Positions 1-8,582 of a DNA stretch of 62,966 nucleotides are shown one piece after another. Each line of letters begins with the position of its first letter. The first letter of the stretch is position 1. Origin of the DNA: Pseudomonas sp. Irchel s3h17 (lineage in GTDB: Bacteria; Pseudomonadota; Gammaproteobacteria; Pseudomonadales; Pseudomonadaceae); assembly GCF_900187505.1 (NCBI RefSeq), contig NZ_FYDL01000022.1, forward strand, positions 1 through 62,966, read 5' to 3'. The notes beneath the pieces were generated by a model. The model worked only from the letters and a program-made list of their open reading frames with translations. It did no database searches and was not told where the DNA came from. Made by a program: the position numbers and the translations under genes.

Positions 1-178
1 TGAACAGGGCCGGCAGGTCGAGCACGCGGTTGAAGTCGATGGCCGGGTCGTGGCTGGCCAGGTCCAGGGTCAGCTTGAAGGGTCGGGACAGGCCCTCTTC
101 CAGCTCGAACTCGACCACCTCGAAGGCATCGCCTTGCAGGGGCTCGAAGGTGAAGCGCAGGTCGCTTTGACGGGGCAT
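1..178 (-). CDS. vgrG: VgrG (TssI) type VI secretion spike protein, N-terminal fragment
   Basis: Only the first 59 codons lie in the window; the gene runs off the left edge. The translation opens MPRQSDLRFTFEPLQGDAFE and continues with VVEFELEEGLSRPFKL and LASHDPAIDF, the standard start of the VgrG gp27-like domain. VgrG trimers form the puncturing tip of the type VI secretion tube and carry effectors. The ATG at 176-178 is supported by an AAGGAG ribosome site six bases upstream. What follows the N-terminus (effector extension, neighbouring immunity genes) cannot be seen. The identification is firm for the family; nothing can be said about the effector. Confidence 0.9.
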   Translation of the reverse strand, partial: MPRQSDLRFTFEPLQGDAFEVVEFELEEGLSRPFKLTLDLASHDPAIDFNRVLDLPALF

Positions 179-925
179 GGGGACTCCTTGTCGAGTGGCC
201 GGCGTTCGTCGGTCAGCCAGCGCTCGTCAACGTTTTCGAGGGGAAGGTGTGATCGATGTTGCCGCAGACCACCACTTTAAGCAGGTCTGATTTCTAGCCT
301 CAATAGGCTGTAAAAAATCAGGAAATGTCCTACTGCGCATCTGGCTGTATCTGGCAGAACAGGTGGGGCGGAAGGGGCGACCGGTTTGTTTCAGGTGCCC
401 AGGCAATGCCCGTGCGACCCCGTAGCGGACAGCATGGTGGGCAAGTACCGGGCTTGAGTGCCTGTGGCACTTTTTCCGGTCAAAAAAAGAGCCTCAAAGC
501 TCTTTGATGGGGAGGAAGTAGAGCCCAGAGGCTCAAGATGCACGTGGAACCAGTGGCGAGCTTGATTGGGGTTCAGAACACTCGCCACTCACGCAACGGC
601 TGGAGCACTCAAGCCATTGCGTAAAGTTATCGTAGAAAGATGGGGCGGCGGGCTCAAGTACCGCTAGTCGTATGCAGCGCAGGTATTTCCTCGGGCTGAC
701 GAGCTGCCTGACTATTTCCGATAGGGCCATCATTTCGCGACTATCCTGTGATTTTGCACCGGCAGAACGGTGCCGTCGTTGTCGTACAAAAGTGAATAAA
801 CCCCACTGTTCACTATCAGAAAACCGTATTTAGCGTTACTGCGATCAAGGACTCCTTCCAGTTCCGAGGGTTCCTATGGCGCCCCACCTGCAGTCAGGGA
901 TGCGGGTCAGTGGTGGCTTGAACAA
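179..925. other. 747-base region with no convincing gene
   Basis: Between the divergent vgrG and dosP-like genes there is no long ORF with a ribosome site. It holds the vgrG promoter region, a minus-strand terminator-like hairpin at 486-505, a small hairpin near 757-774 (GCACCG/CGGTGC) and a spaced inverted repeat AGTGAA/TTCACT around 791-815. Two short overlapping minus-strand reading frames (391-588 and 533-733) lie just before the terminator, but neither has a recognisable domain. Confidence 0.6.
482..505 (-). terminator. Intrinsic terminator, minus strand
   Basis: Seven-base stem AAAGAGC/GCTCTTT with a six-base loop, followed on the minus strand by an uninterrupted run of T (complement of 482-488). 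It must end a transcript coming from the right (506-850), where no convincing protein gene exists, so it may close a small RNA. Confidence 0.6.
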
Positions 926-929
926 GTGA
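876..929 (+). CDS. Possible 17-residue leader peptide coupled to the dosP-like gene
   Basis: An ATG at 876 is preceded by GAGGG with five bases of spacing and opens a 17-codon frame beginning MAPHLQSGMRV. Its TGA (927-929) overlaps the GTG (926-928) that opens the large PAS-GGDEF-EAL gene, which itself has no good ribosome site. The arrangement suggests translational coupling: ribosomes finishing the leader restart on the enzyme. It is a prediction from layout only. The peptide has no recognised family, and initiation at ATG 935 would weaken the idea. Confidence 0.35.
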   Translation: MAPHLQSGMRVSGGLNK

Positions 930-3559
930 CAGCAATGGACACCAGAGTCAGGCTGGCAAGTGCCCGGGATGCGCAAGACTTTTTCGTGCAGACCCTGGAA
1001 CAGGCAGTGGATGCGGTGGTGGTCATTGATGACCTGAACAACGTAGTGTTTTTCAATGCCGCGGCCGAGCGCTTTTGGGGCTGTCCTCGCCTGGACGTGC
1101 TGGGCAGCAATGTCAGTTCGCTGGTGCCCGAGGCCATACGCGCCCACCACGATGGTTATGTCAGCGCGAACCGCGAGACCGGGGTCAACAAGATCGTCGG
1201 GGTCAGCCGCGATGTGCGCATCGCGCGCCAGGATGGTGAAGAGCGCTGGGGCGCCATGTCCATCTCGAAGATCACCTTGCCGGACCGGATCCTGTATGCC
1301 GCTTTCCTCAAGGACATTACCCAGGCACGGTTGAAAGATATCGAGCACCGCTTGCTGTCGATGTCGGTCAATGTCACCAGTTCGGCCACCTGCATCGTCG
1401 ACGCCGATACGCGCCTGATCTATGTCAATGACGGGCTCGTGCAATTGCTGGGATATGGACGCGAGGAGGTGATCGGGCATTCGCCCATGATGTTCTTTGT
1501 TGCCGACGGTCTGGCTGACGCCTCTGCGCATACGGCGCTGGAAGGGGTGCTGCTGGGGCAGTCCAGCGAAGCCAGTGCGCTGATCCGCAAGCGCAACGGC
1601 CAACGGTTGTGGGTGCATGTTTCGTCCACCCCGGTGTTCGATGCCCAAGGCAAGGTCGACAACATCGTGATCGTACTGACCGACATTACCCGCTCAAAGT
1701 TGCACGAGGTACTACAGGAAAAAGTCATCGGGGCGTTGTTGAAAGAGGAACCGCTCGAAGACGTGTTGACCCTGCTGTGCCAGGAGATTGAGCGCATTGC
1801 GCCTGAAGTCATCGTCTCGATCCTGAGCGTGGACCCGGACGGGATCCTGCACCCGCTGGCCGGTCCTGGCTTGCCGACGGATTACTCCAGGGCAATCGAA
1901 GGCTTGTCCATAGGCCCCGTGGCCGGGTCGTGCGGTACGGCGGCCTATCGCGGCGAGCCGGTGCTGGTCACCGACATCAATCATGACCCGCTGTGGGTGC
2001 AATACCGGCCGCTGGCCGAACAGGCAGGGTTGCGCGCGTGCTGGTCGATTCCCGTGCGCAATGGCGCCGGACGGGTGGCGGCGACCTTTGCGCTGTACTT
2101 CAGGGAATGCCGCGCACCGGATCCGCTGCATGCGCACCTGGTCACGGCCGGGACGCACCTGTGCATGCTGGCGCTGGAGCGTGAAGAGGCCCGGCAATCC
2201 ATTCGCCGGATGGCCTTCTACGATGCCTTGACCGGCCTGCCCAATCGCGACTTCCTGCTGGCTCAAGCGCAACGCTGCCTGGTCGAGGTGGAGCAGGAAC
2301 AGGCCGAGCTTGCGGTGCTGTTTATCGATCTGGATCGCTTCAAGCAGGTCAACGATGCCCTGGGGCATGCCGCCGGCGACGAGTTGCTGCAAGTCATGGC
2401 GCAACGCTTGCGCAGCGTGCTTCGGAAGTCGGACATCGCCGGGCGCTTGTCCGGCGATGAGTTCGTGCTGGTGCTGCCCAGGATCAATGCCACGCGGGTC
2501 ACCGGCTTTCTTGAACGACTGAAAATAATCCTGGGTTTACCGGCCAGTATTGCCGGCACCTCCGTGGTGCTGTCGGCCAGTATCGGCATCAGCATGTTCC
2601 CCGGTGACGGGCAGGATATGGAGAGCCTGCTGCAGTGTGCCGATATCGCGATGTACCAGGCCAAGCGCACGGAACCTGGCAGCTTGCGCTTCTTTCTCGA
2701 GGAAATGAACCAGATTGCCCTGGGGCGCTTGATGCTGGAGACCGCGCTGCGTGATGCCCTGGCCAACGATGGGCTGGTGCTGGTGTATCAGCCACAAGTG
2801 GCATTGAAGACTGGGCGCCTGGTGGGCGTCGAGGCACTGGCGCGCTGGAACCATCCGACCCTGGGCAGTATCTCGCCCGATCGGTTCATCCCCCTGGCGG
2901 AGGAGTGCGGGTTGATCAACGACCTGAGCCAATGGGTCCTGAGGGTGGCTTGTGAGCACCTGGCGCAGTGGCGTCGACAAGGCGTGACGGTGCCTTCCCT
3001 GTCGATCAATCTGTCCCCGCTCAATTTCCAGAATCTGAACCTGGCGGGGCAGATCGCCCAGCAATTGCAGCGATGGGCGTTGCAGCCTGCCGATTTGTGC
3101 GTGGAAGTGACAGAGGGCGTGCTGCTGTCCAGCAGCCCGGGGCCGGAACAAACCCTGCGGGACCTGCATGCACTGGGTGTGCGCCTGGCCATCGATGACT
3201 TTGGCACGGGTTACTCCAGCCTGGGGTACCTGCGCCATCTGCCGATCAGTGAGCTGAAACTGGACAAGAGTTTTGTCGACGATCTGGAGCGCGATGGTTC
3301 CTGTCGTGCCTTGAGCGAATCGGTCATCGGCATTGGCAAGGGGCTGTGCCTGCTGGTGGTGGCCGAAGGTATCGAGCATGTCGTCCAGCGTGACATTCTC
3401 CAGGCCCAGGGGTATGAGGTCGGGCAGGGCAATCTGTTCTCTGCGCCGCTATCGTGCGAAGCGTTCCTGCAATGGGTGCTGGCGGGCGAGGCGCTGAATC
3501 AACCCGACTGCGTCGTCACCGCCAGCACCGGCATCGGGCCGCCCTCAACAGGAGCCTGA
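926..3559 (+). CDS. DosP-like haem-PAS/PAS/GAF/GGDEF/EAL cyclic-di-GMP enzyme
   Basis: An 877-residue cytoplasmic signalling protein. Order: PAS (about 20-135), second PAS (about 140-270), GAF (about 275-420), GGDEF (about 425-590), EAL (about 608-855). The first PAS closely resembles the oxygen-sensing haem domain of E. coli DosP: His75 matches its proximal haem ligand (His77) and Arg95 its oxygen-contacting Arg97, but Val93 replaces the distal Met95. The diguanylate cyclase motif is SGDEF with an RKSD inhibitory I-site five residues before it. The phosphodiesterase motifs EALARW, DDFGTGYSS and VVAEG are intact. It could therefore make and degrade c-di-GMP, unlike E. coli DosP, whose GGDEF is degenerate. 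Start: GTG 926 (coupled to the leader) or ATG 935. Confidence 0.88.
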   Translation: MTAMDTRVRLASARDAQDFFVQTLEQAVDAVVVIDDLNNVVFFNAAAERFWGCPRLDVLGSNVSSLVPEAIRAHHDGYVSANRETGVNKIVGVSRDVRIARQDGEERWGAMSISKITLPDRILYAAFLKDITQARLKDIEHRLLSMSVNVTSSATCIVDADTRLIYVNDGLVQLLGYGREEVIGHSPMMFFVADGLADASAHTALEGVLLGQSSEASALIRKRNGQRLWVHVSSTPVFDAQGKVDNIVIVLTDITRSKLHEVLQEKVIGALLKEEPLEDVLTLLCQEIERIAPEVIVSILSVDPDGILHPLAGPGLPTDYSRAIEGLSIGPVAGSCGTAAYRGEPVLVTDINHDPLWVQYRPLAEQAGLRACWSIPVRNGAGRVAATFALYFRECRAPDPLHAHLVTAGTHLCMLALEREEARQSIRRMAFYDALTGLPNRDFLLAQAQRCLVEVEQEQAELAVLFIDLDRFKQVNDALGHAAGDELLQVMAQRLRSVLRKSDIAGRLSGDEFVLVLPRINATRVTGFLERLKIILGLPASIAGTSVVLSASIGISMFPGDGQDMESLLQCADIAMYQAKRTEPGSLRFFLEEMNQIALGRLMLETALRDALANDGLVLVYQPQVALKTGRLVGVEALARWNHPTLGSISPDRFIPLAEECGLINDLSQWVLRVACEHLAQWRRQGVTVPSLSINLSPLNFQNLNLAGQIAQQLQRWALQPADLCVEVTEGVLLSSSPGPEQTLRDLHALGVRLAIDDFGTGYSSLGYLRHLPISELKLDKSFVDDLERDGSCRALSESVIGIGKGLCLLVVAEGIEHVVQRDILQAQGYEVGQGNLFSAPLSCEAFLQWVLAGEALNQPDCVVTASTGIGPPSTGA

Positions 3560-3563
3560 GCCG

Positions 3564-4310
3564 TCAGGCCTGGCTTTTCAGCCAGGTTTCGAAGCGGGTC
3601 GGTCCGATGATCGGTTGGTTCCCGGGTGTCAGGGACAAGTCATCGATCTGCGCACCGAAGTAATGGGCCTTATCGTCGGCGACGACCTGGCGCGGATCGT
3701 GATTGTGGTGCAGCCATACACGGGCAAACTCCACCAGCGGCCAGCGATCGGGACCGGCTACCTCCAGGGTCTGGTTGGCGGGTGCCTGCACGGCGATTTT
3801 CGCCAGTGCCGTCGCGACGTCACTCGAGGCGACCGGTTGCAGGTCGGCAGTGGTCAACCGGATGCAACTGCCTTCGCACCCGGATTGCGCAATGCTCTCG
3901 ATGAACTCGAAAAACTGCGTGGCCCGCAACAGGGTGTAGGGGATACCCGAGTCCTTGATCAGTTGTTCCTGAGCCATCTTGGCCCGGAAATAACCACTGT
4001 CCAGCATCCGCTCGGTACCCACCACCGACAGCGCTACATGGTGCTGGATGCCGGCGGCGGCCTCGGCCTTGAGCAGGTTGCGTCCGGAGGTTTCAAAGAA
4101 GGCCAGGACGGCGACGTCCTCGAATGACGGTGAGTTCGATACGTCGACCACCACCTCGGCGCCGTGCAAGGCGGTTTGCAGTCCTTCTCCGGTGAGGGTG
4201 TTGACGCCGCGACTTGGCGATGCGGCCAGGGCTTCATGGCCCATCTCCTGCAGTTTGTTGCAGAGCGCTTTGCCGATCAGGCCCGTACCGCCGATAACGA
4301 CGATTTTCAT
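3564..4310 (-). CDS. NmrA/SDR-type NAD(P)-binding oxidoreductase
   Basis: A 248-residue atypical short-chain dehydrogenase. The N-terminus MKIVVIGGTGLIGKAL is a Rossmann nucleotide-binding motif (GGTGLIG at residues 7-13), followed by a YFRAK segment in the place of the usual Tyr-x3-Lys and a TLLRATQFFEF stretch typical of NmrA-like proteins. The substrate is unknown; relatives are NADPH-dependent quinone reductases or redox sensors. The ATG at 4310 is chosen because the Rossmann motif begins there and a GGAG lies just upstream. A longer in-frame reading to 4427 has no such support. It is convergent with the dosP-like gene, four bases away. Confidence 0.8.
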   Translation of the reverse strand: MKIVVIGGTGLIGKALCNKLQEMGHEALAASPSRGVNTLTGEGLQTALHGAEVVVDVSNSPSFEDVAVLAFFETSGRNLLKAEAAAGIQHHVALSVVGTERMLDSGYFRAKMAQEQLIKDSGIPYTLLRATQFFEFIESIAQSGCEGSCIRLTTADLQPVASSDVATALAKIAVQAPANQTLEVAGPDRWPLVEFARVWLHHNHDPRQVVADDKAHYFGAQIDDLSLTPGNQPIIGPTRFETWLKSQA

Positions 4311-4560
4311 GTCCTGTCTCCAACCAGTGCCCGGCCGGGTATTCATGCCCCGCGCCGACGCCGTGCCGCTGGACAAGTGCAAGGGCTCTGCCTGCAGGTG
4401 CGGGGGCTGCAGTCGAGTGAACAGCATCTACTCAATGTAAGCACTATCCAGCAGCCATTCCCATGGGCCGATAGACGGTGGCCTTCCGTTGGGCATGCTG
4501 ATCGGCCCATCGTCAGCCGGGACGGGCTTTTCAGTGTTTCGACGGCGGTGCTTTGCGTGC

Positions 4561-5502
4561 TTACTCTGCCAGGGTGAACACCAGGGCCTTCAAGCCGCTT
4601 TGCACGTCGGTATCGGGAAACTCCGGCGGGTTTTCCAGGCGTTGTGCAAAGTGCAGGGCGGGGGCCTCGCGGGTGACGCCGTCGATCAGGAAGTCCGGAC
4701 CGAAGGCCGGGTCGTTCATGCAGGCCAGTACCGTGCCCCGGGGACTGAGCAGTTCCGGCAGGCGGCGCAGTACGCGCTGGTAGTCCTTGGTCAGCAGGAA
4801 GCTGCCTTTCTGAAAGGACGGCGGGTCGATGATCACCAGGTCGTAAGGCCCGTTGTTGATGACCTTGCCCCAGGACTTGAACAGGTCGTGACCGAGAAAG
4901 CTCACTTTGCCCAGGTCATGCCCGTTGAGCCGATGGTTGTCACGGCCCCGGCTCAGGGCAGCGCGGGACATGTCCAGGTTGACCACATGCTCGGCGCCGC
5001 CTTCGATGGCCGCCACGGAAAAGCCGCAGGTGTAGGCGAACAGGTTCAGGACCCGTTTGCCCTGGGCATTGGCCTTGACCCAATTGCGCCCGTAACGCAT
5101 GTCCAGGAACAGTCCGTTGTTCTGCTTTTTGCCCAGGTCAATCCGGTAGCGCAGGCCGCCTTCGGTGAGCGTCCATTCCTCGACTTCCTGTCCCAGCAGC
5201 CATTCGGTGGTGCTTTGCGGCAGGTAGCGGTGTTGCAGCAGCAAGGAGTGGGCGCCGGACTGTTGCCATTCGGGCGACTGGCTGATCTGCAGCAGCAGCG
5301 CTTTGAGCGCCTCCAGCTGTTGCGGCTCGGGCTCCTTGAACAACGCGACCAGCACGATGCCTTGCATCCAGTCGACGGTCAGTTGCTCCAGTCCTGGCCA
5401 GCAGCGACCCCGGCCGTGAAACAGGCGACGGGTTTCATTGGGTATCGCTGCCAGGGCCGTCAACAAGTGGTTGTGCAGGGTGGCGAGGGCGTCAGGGTTC
5501 AT
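4561..5502 (-). CDS. Class I SAM-dependent methyltransferase, RlmI-like
   Basis: A 313-residue methyltransferase of the RlmI/RlmK-like group that modifies rRNA. SAM-binding motif I is VLNLFAYTCGFSVAAI, and the catalytic-region motif IV is IIDPPSFQKGSF. RlmI-type enzymes methylate a 23S rRNA cytosine, but the exact target here is not determined by sequence alone. The start is placed at ATG 5502 (MNPDALATL). ATG 5535 and GTG 5544 are in-frame alternatives, and no site has a strong ribosome motif. The next gene rightward is separated by a small mobile element. Confidence 0.78.
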   Translation of the reverse strand: MNPDALATLHNHLLTALAAIPNETRRLFHGRGRCWPGLEQLTVDWMQGIVLVALFKEPEPQQLEALKALLLQISQSPEWQQSGAHSLLLQHRYLPQSTTEWLLGQEVEEWTLTEGGLRYRIDLGKKQNNGLFLDMRYGRNWVKANAQGKRVLNLFAYTCGFSVAAIEGGAEHVVNLDMSRAALSRGRDNHRLNGHDLGKVSFLGHDLFKSWGKVINNGPYDLVIIDPPSFQKGSFLLTKDYQRVLRRLPELLSPRGTVLACMNDPAFGPDFLIDGVTREAPALHFAQRLENPPEFPDTDVQSGLKALVFTLAE

Positions 5503-5562
5503 CGAGCAGGGGCCAGCAATGTGAGAGGGCGGCATTTTAACCACAATACCGGGGGCAAGGCC

Positions 5563-5738
5563 TAATGCCGGTCAGTTAAGAGAAATAAAGCCGAACACGA
5601 AACCTGTGGCGAGGGAGCTTGCTCCCGCTGGGCTGCGTAGCAGCCCCAAAACAGGGCCGCTTTGCGCCCCAGCGGGAGCAAGCTCCCTCGCCACGGGTTC
5701 TATGTTCGGCTGGTCTTTGGCTTAACTGATCGGCATTA
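5563..5738. mobile_element. 176-bp REP-containing MITE with outer inverted repeats and target duplication
   Basis: Outer inverted repeats at 5563-5580 (TAATGCCGGTCAGTTAAG) and 5721-5738 enclose a pair of inverted REP palindromes (GAGGGAGCTTGCTCCC) at 5606-5694. The element is flanked by a perfect 11-base direct repeat, GGGGCAAGGCC, at 5552-5562 and 5739-5749 (12 bases if the next T is counted), which is the footprint of insertion. It encodes nothing. A related copy lies at 53882-54098 and partial ones at 49052 and 14470. Confidence 0.85.
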
Positions 5739-5853
5739 GGGGCAAGGCCTGCTTATTGGATTTGCACAGGCACCGGTACGGATCAACAATGTAGCGAACC
5801 TCCTCAGGCAGTGTCGTTGCATCGGGCACCGCGTCGGTCGTCACGGAGCGCTC

Positions 5854-6399
5854 ATGAATGATCGATATACCCGCACGGCGATTTATCTGCATTGGCTGGT
5901 GGCGCTGGGGCTGATCGGTACCTTTGCGCTGGGCCTCTACATGCCCGACCTTGCCCTGTCACCCACCAAGCTGAAGCTGTACGCGTGGCACAAATGGGCC
6001 GGGGTAACCCTGTTCCTGCTGGTGCTGATCAGGCTGGGCTGGCGCTTGAGCCATCCCGCGCCACCGTTGCCCGCCACGGTGGCCCCGGTGTGGCGGTGGA
6101 TGTCCCATGTCAATCATGGGTTGATGTACGGGTTGATGCTCGTCATTCCACTGAGCGGCTGGTTGATGAGTTCAGCCCTGGGCTTCCAGACCTCCTGGTT
6201 CGGCGTCCTGCCGTTACCCGACTTGCTGGCCAGGGACGTCGGGCTGGGGGAGCGCCTCATAGTGTTGCACCAGGCACTGAATTACCTGTTGCTGGCGCTG
6301 GTGCTCATCCATACCGGTGCTGCGCTCAAGCATCATTTCGTTGACCGTGATGAGGTGCTTGAGCGCATGCTGCCCCGACGACAAAAACCTCACCCATGA
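5854..6399 (+). CDS. Cytochrome b561 family membrane protein
   Basis: 181 residues with four transmembrane helices and conserved haem-ligand histidines: His13 in IYLHWLVALG, one in YAWHKWAG, and one in the C-terminal LVLIHTGAALKHHF. CybB-type proteins shuttle electrons between membrane quinol and acceptors such as superoxide. GGAG sits five bases before the ATG. It is followed 25 bases later by a YceI gene. Cytochrome b561 plus YceI is a recurrent pair, and YceI proteins bind isoprenoid quinones, so a shared role in quinone or oxidative-stress chemistry is likely. Confidence 0.88.
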   Translation: MNDRYTRTAIYLHWLVALGLIGTFALGLYMPDLALSPTKLKLYAWHKWAGVTLFLLVLIRLGWRLSHPAPPLPATVAPVWRWMSHVNHGLMYGLMLVIPLSGWLMSSALGFQTSWFGVLPLPDLLARDVGLGERLIVLHQALNYLLLALVLIHTGAALKHHFVDRDEVLERMLPRRQKPHP

Positions 6400-6424
6400 G
6401 CCCGCTCACCCTTTGGAGCCACCC

Positions 6425-6997
6425 ATGAGCGATCGAGTTGTGCGCGCAAGTGCCTGGTTGGTCATGCTGGCCTTCGCGGTGCCGATCGGTGCCGACGCGG
6501 CCCGGTACCAGCAGGTGAATGCGACCGCCAGCCAGATCACCTTCACCTACCACCAGATGGGGTCGCGAGTGTACGGCACCTTCAGCAGGTTCGAGGCGAC
6601 CATCGACTTCGACTCGGCGAACCCGGCGGCGGCTCGTGCAGCGCTGACCATTGATCTGGACAGCATCGATGTCGGCAACCGTGACGCCAACAGCGAACTG
6701 AAAAAAACGGGCTGGTTCAACACGGCCGTCTACCCGCAGGCCCGGTTTGTCTCGAACCGGGTGACGGCGCTGGGCAATAACCGTTACCAGGTCGAAGGGT
6801 TACTGACGCTCAAGGGCTTGACCCGAGGGGTGGGCGCTCAGATCACCTTGAAGCCGGAGAGCGCCATTGGCATTTTTGATGGCAACTTCATCCTCAAGCG
6901 CGCCGACTTTGATATTGGCGAGGGTGAGTGGGCGGATTTCGGGGTGGTCTCCAACGAGATCAACATCCGCTTTCGCGTGGTTGTCCCCGAGCAGTAA
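6425..6997 (+). CDS. YceI-family periplasmic lipid-binding protein
   Basis: 190 residues. An N-terminal signal peptide ends near IGADA/A, followed by a YceI lipocalin-like beta-barrel (ITFTYHQMGSRVYGTF, LKGLTRGV, KRADFDIG). Members bind polyisoprenoids such as ubiquinone in the periplasm. The ATG at 6425 is chosen because GGAG is correctly spaced upstream and the signal peptide begins there; earlier in-frame starts lie inside the cytochrome gene. It is probably co-transcribed with the cytochrome b561 gene. Confidence 0.88.
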   Translation: MSDRVVRASAWLVMLAFAVPIGADAARYQQVNATASQITFTYHQMGSRVYGTFSRFEATIDFDSANPAAARAALTIDLDSIDVGNRDANSELKKTGWFNTAVYPQARFVSNRVTALGNNRYQVEGLLTLKGLTRGVGAQITLKPESAIGIFDGNFILKRADFDIGEGEWADFGVVSNEINIRFRVVVPEQ

Positions 6998-7025
6998 CCA
7001 GCGTGGAAGCCTCGAGGTCGTGGAC

Positions 7026-7571
7026 ATGAACAACGGACCTGATGAACAACGCGAACCCTTCAAGCGTTTGTTTTTCGCCTTGCCTTGTGCGCTAGCGCAG
7101 CGCCGGGCGATCGCCCAATGGCGCAGTGCCCTGAGGCAATCTCTTGGGCGGCCGGTACCGGCCGAGAACTTTCACCTGACCCTGATGTTTCTGGGGGCTG
7201 TGCCGGTCCGGCAGATTCCGGCGATCTGCAGCGCGGCCGCGGCGGTTCGACCACCAGGCGAGCCGCTGAGGGTGGCCCTCGACCGCCTGGATGTCTGGCG
7301 CCGGGCCGGTATCCTGCTCCTCGCTCCGGAGCAGGCGTCGCGGCCATTGCTTGAGCTGGTGTATGCCTTGCAGCAAGCGATGCTGCCGCTCGGGCTGGAG
7401 GACGCGCCACGGGAGTTTCGCCCGCACCTGACCTTGATGCGTGATTACCGTGCGTCGGTTCCTGAGTCGGCGACGGCCCCGGATTTTCAGCTCAGCGCCA
7501 GGCACTTCGTGCTGTTCGAATCCCATAAAGGCCGTTATCGGGCATTGGCCCAATGGCCGCTGGAGGGGTGA
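7026..7571 (+). CDS. thpR: RNA 2',3'-cyclic phosphodiesterase ThpR
   Basis: 181 residues of the 2H phosphoesterase family. The two catalytic histidine motifs are visible: FHLTLMFLG in the N-terminal half and FRPHLTLMRD in the C-terminal half. ThpR hydrolyses 2',3'-cyclic phosphate ends of RNA. The ATG at 7026 fits the family N-terminus (KRLFFALP soon after). It starts 28 bases after the YceI stop and may be read from the same transcript. Confidence 0.88.
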   Translation: MNNGPDEQREPFKRLFFALPCALAQRRAIAQWRSALRQSLGRPVPAENFHLTLMFLGAVPVRQIPAICSAAAAVRPPGEPLRVALDRLDVWRRAGILLLAPEQASRPLLELVYALQQAMLPLGLEDAPREFRPHLTLMRDYRASVPESATAPDFQLSARHFVLFESHKGRYRALAQWPLEG

Positions 7572-7593
7572 CCGGCGGCTGGGCGCCCGCGTT

Positions 7594-8547
7594 TCAGACC
7601 AACACACGCAGCGTCTGGAAAAGCGCCCGGTCTGCCTGTTTCGCGGAGCGGGCATGGCGTCGAATGACCTGCAACAGGCAATCGGTGAAGCACAGCGCCG
7701 GCTGGCTGAGTGCGCCATTGCGACGAGTGACGATGCTCAGTTGACGCGGCTCGAATTGCTCCTCCAGCTCCAGCGACACCAGGCGTCCGAGGAAGGGCGG
7801 GGCGGTGCTCAGCAGCGACGGCCCCCAGGTACACATGTCCGCCCGCTCCACCATCATTTGCAAAATCGCCAGTGAATGGGCGCGGACGATGCGTTTCTCG
7901 TCGATCTGCGCGTTGTGCTTCCAGAACAATTCCTGCATCAAGGCGTCGTGGCCGTCGGGTGCATAGTTCAGGGTCCAGTCCAGATCCAGCAGTTCGTGCA
8001 ATGACCGTGCCCCTTGTCGCGGGTGGCCCTGGCGCACCAGCACCGAGGTCTGGTAGTCCAGCAGGGTTTCGCAGGCAAATTCCGTGGTCGCCTGGGTCGG
8101 GTGCAATTGGCCAATGGCGAAATCCATGCTGCCGTCACGCAGCAACGGCTGGGCCACCGCCATCAGGCTTTCGAACAGTTCCAGCTGAATGTCCGGCATG
8201 CGTGCGCGAAAGGCCAATACCACTTCCGGCAGGAAGGTCAGCGCGACCCAGGGCGTGACCCCGACGCAGAGCCGGCCCCGGGCCTTGCCGCGCAGATGAT
8301 CGAGTTCGGTTTGCGCATGCTCCAGTTGCTTGAGCACCAGCCGGGCGTGGGTCAGCAGCACCTTGCCGTAATCGGTGAAACTCAGGCCGCTGGGGGTTCT
8401 GACGAACAGTGGCAGTTGCTGAGTGCTTTCCAGTTCACGCAAGGCCTTGGTGACGGCTGCCTGGGACACCTCCAGCGAGCGGGCGGCGGCGCGGATGCTG
8501 CCGGTTTCGGCACTGGCGACCAGCGCTTGTAATTGATGCAGCTTCAT
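7594..8547 (-). CDS. LysR-family transcriptional regulator
   Basis: 317 residues. The N-terminal winged helix-turn-helix (residues 1-60: MKLHQLQALVASAETGSIRA, SQAAVTKALRELE) is followed by a periplasmic-binding-like effector domain. It is divergent from the M20 amidohydrolase gene, the usual LysR arrangement, and so probably controls it and the adjacent binding protein. The start at 8547 is supported by a GGGTGAG ribosome site. A perfect 11-base inverted repeat lies just upstream. The effector is unknown. Confidence 0.88.
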   Translation of the reverse strand: MKLHQLQALVASAETGSIRAAARSLEVSQAAVTKALRELESTQQLPLFVRTPSGLSFTDYGKVLLTHARLVLKQLEHAQTELDHLRGKARGRLCVGVTPWVALTFLPEVVLAFRARMPDIQLELFESLMAVAQPLLRDGSMDFAIGQLHPTQATTEFACETLLDYQTSVLVRQGHPRQGARSLHELLDLDWTLNYAPDGHDALMQELFWKHNAQIDEKRIVRAHSLAILQMMVERADMCTWGPSLLSTAPPFLGRLVSLELEEQFEPRQLSIVTRRNGALSQPALCFTDCLLQVIRRHARSAKQADRALFQTLRVLV

Positions 8548-8557
8548 GCGCTCACCC

Positions 8558-8582
8558 TGATGACAACCCTGGGTTGTCATCA
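8558..8582. promoter_or_regulatory. Perfect palindrome before the LysR gene
   Basis: Arms TGATGACAACC and GGTTGTCATCA are separated by three bases, ten bases upstream of the LysR start and in the divergent promoter region. It can be a LysR operator (T-N11-A symmetry) for autoregulation. In the LysR mRNA it would also form a hairpin right beside the ribosome site. Confidence 0.5.
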
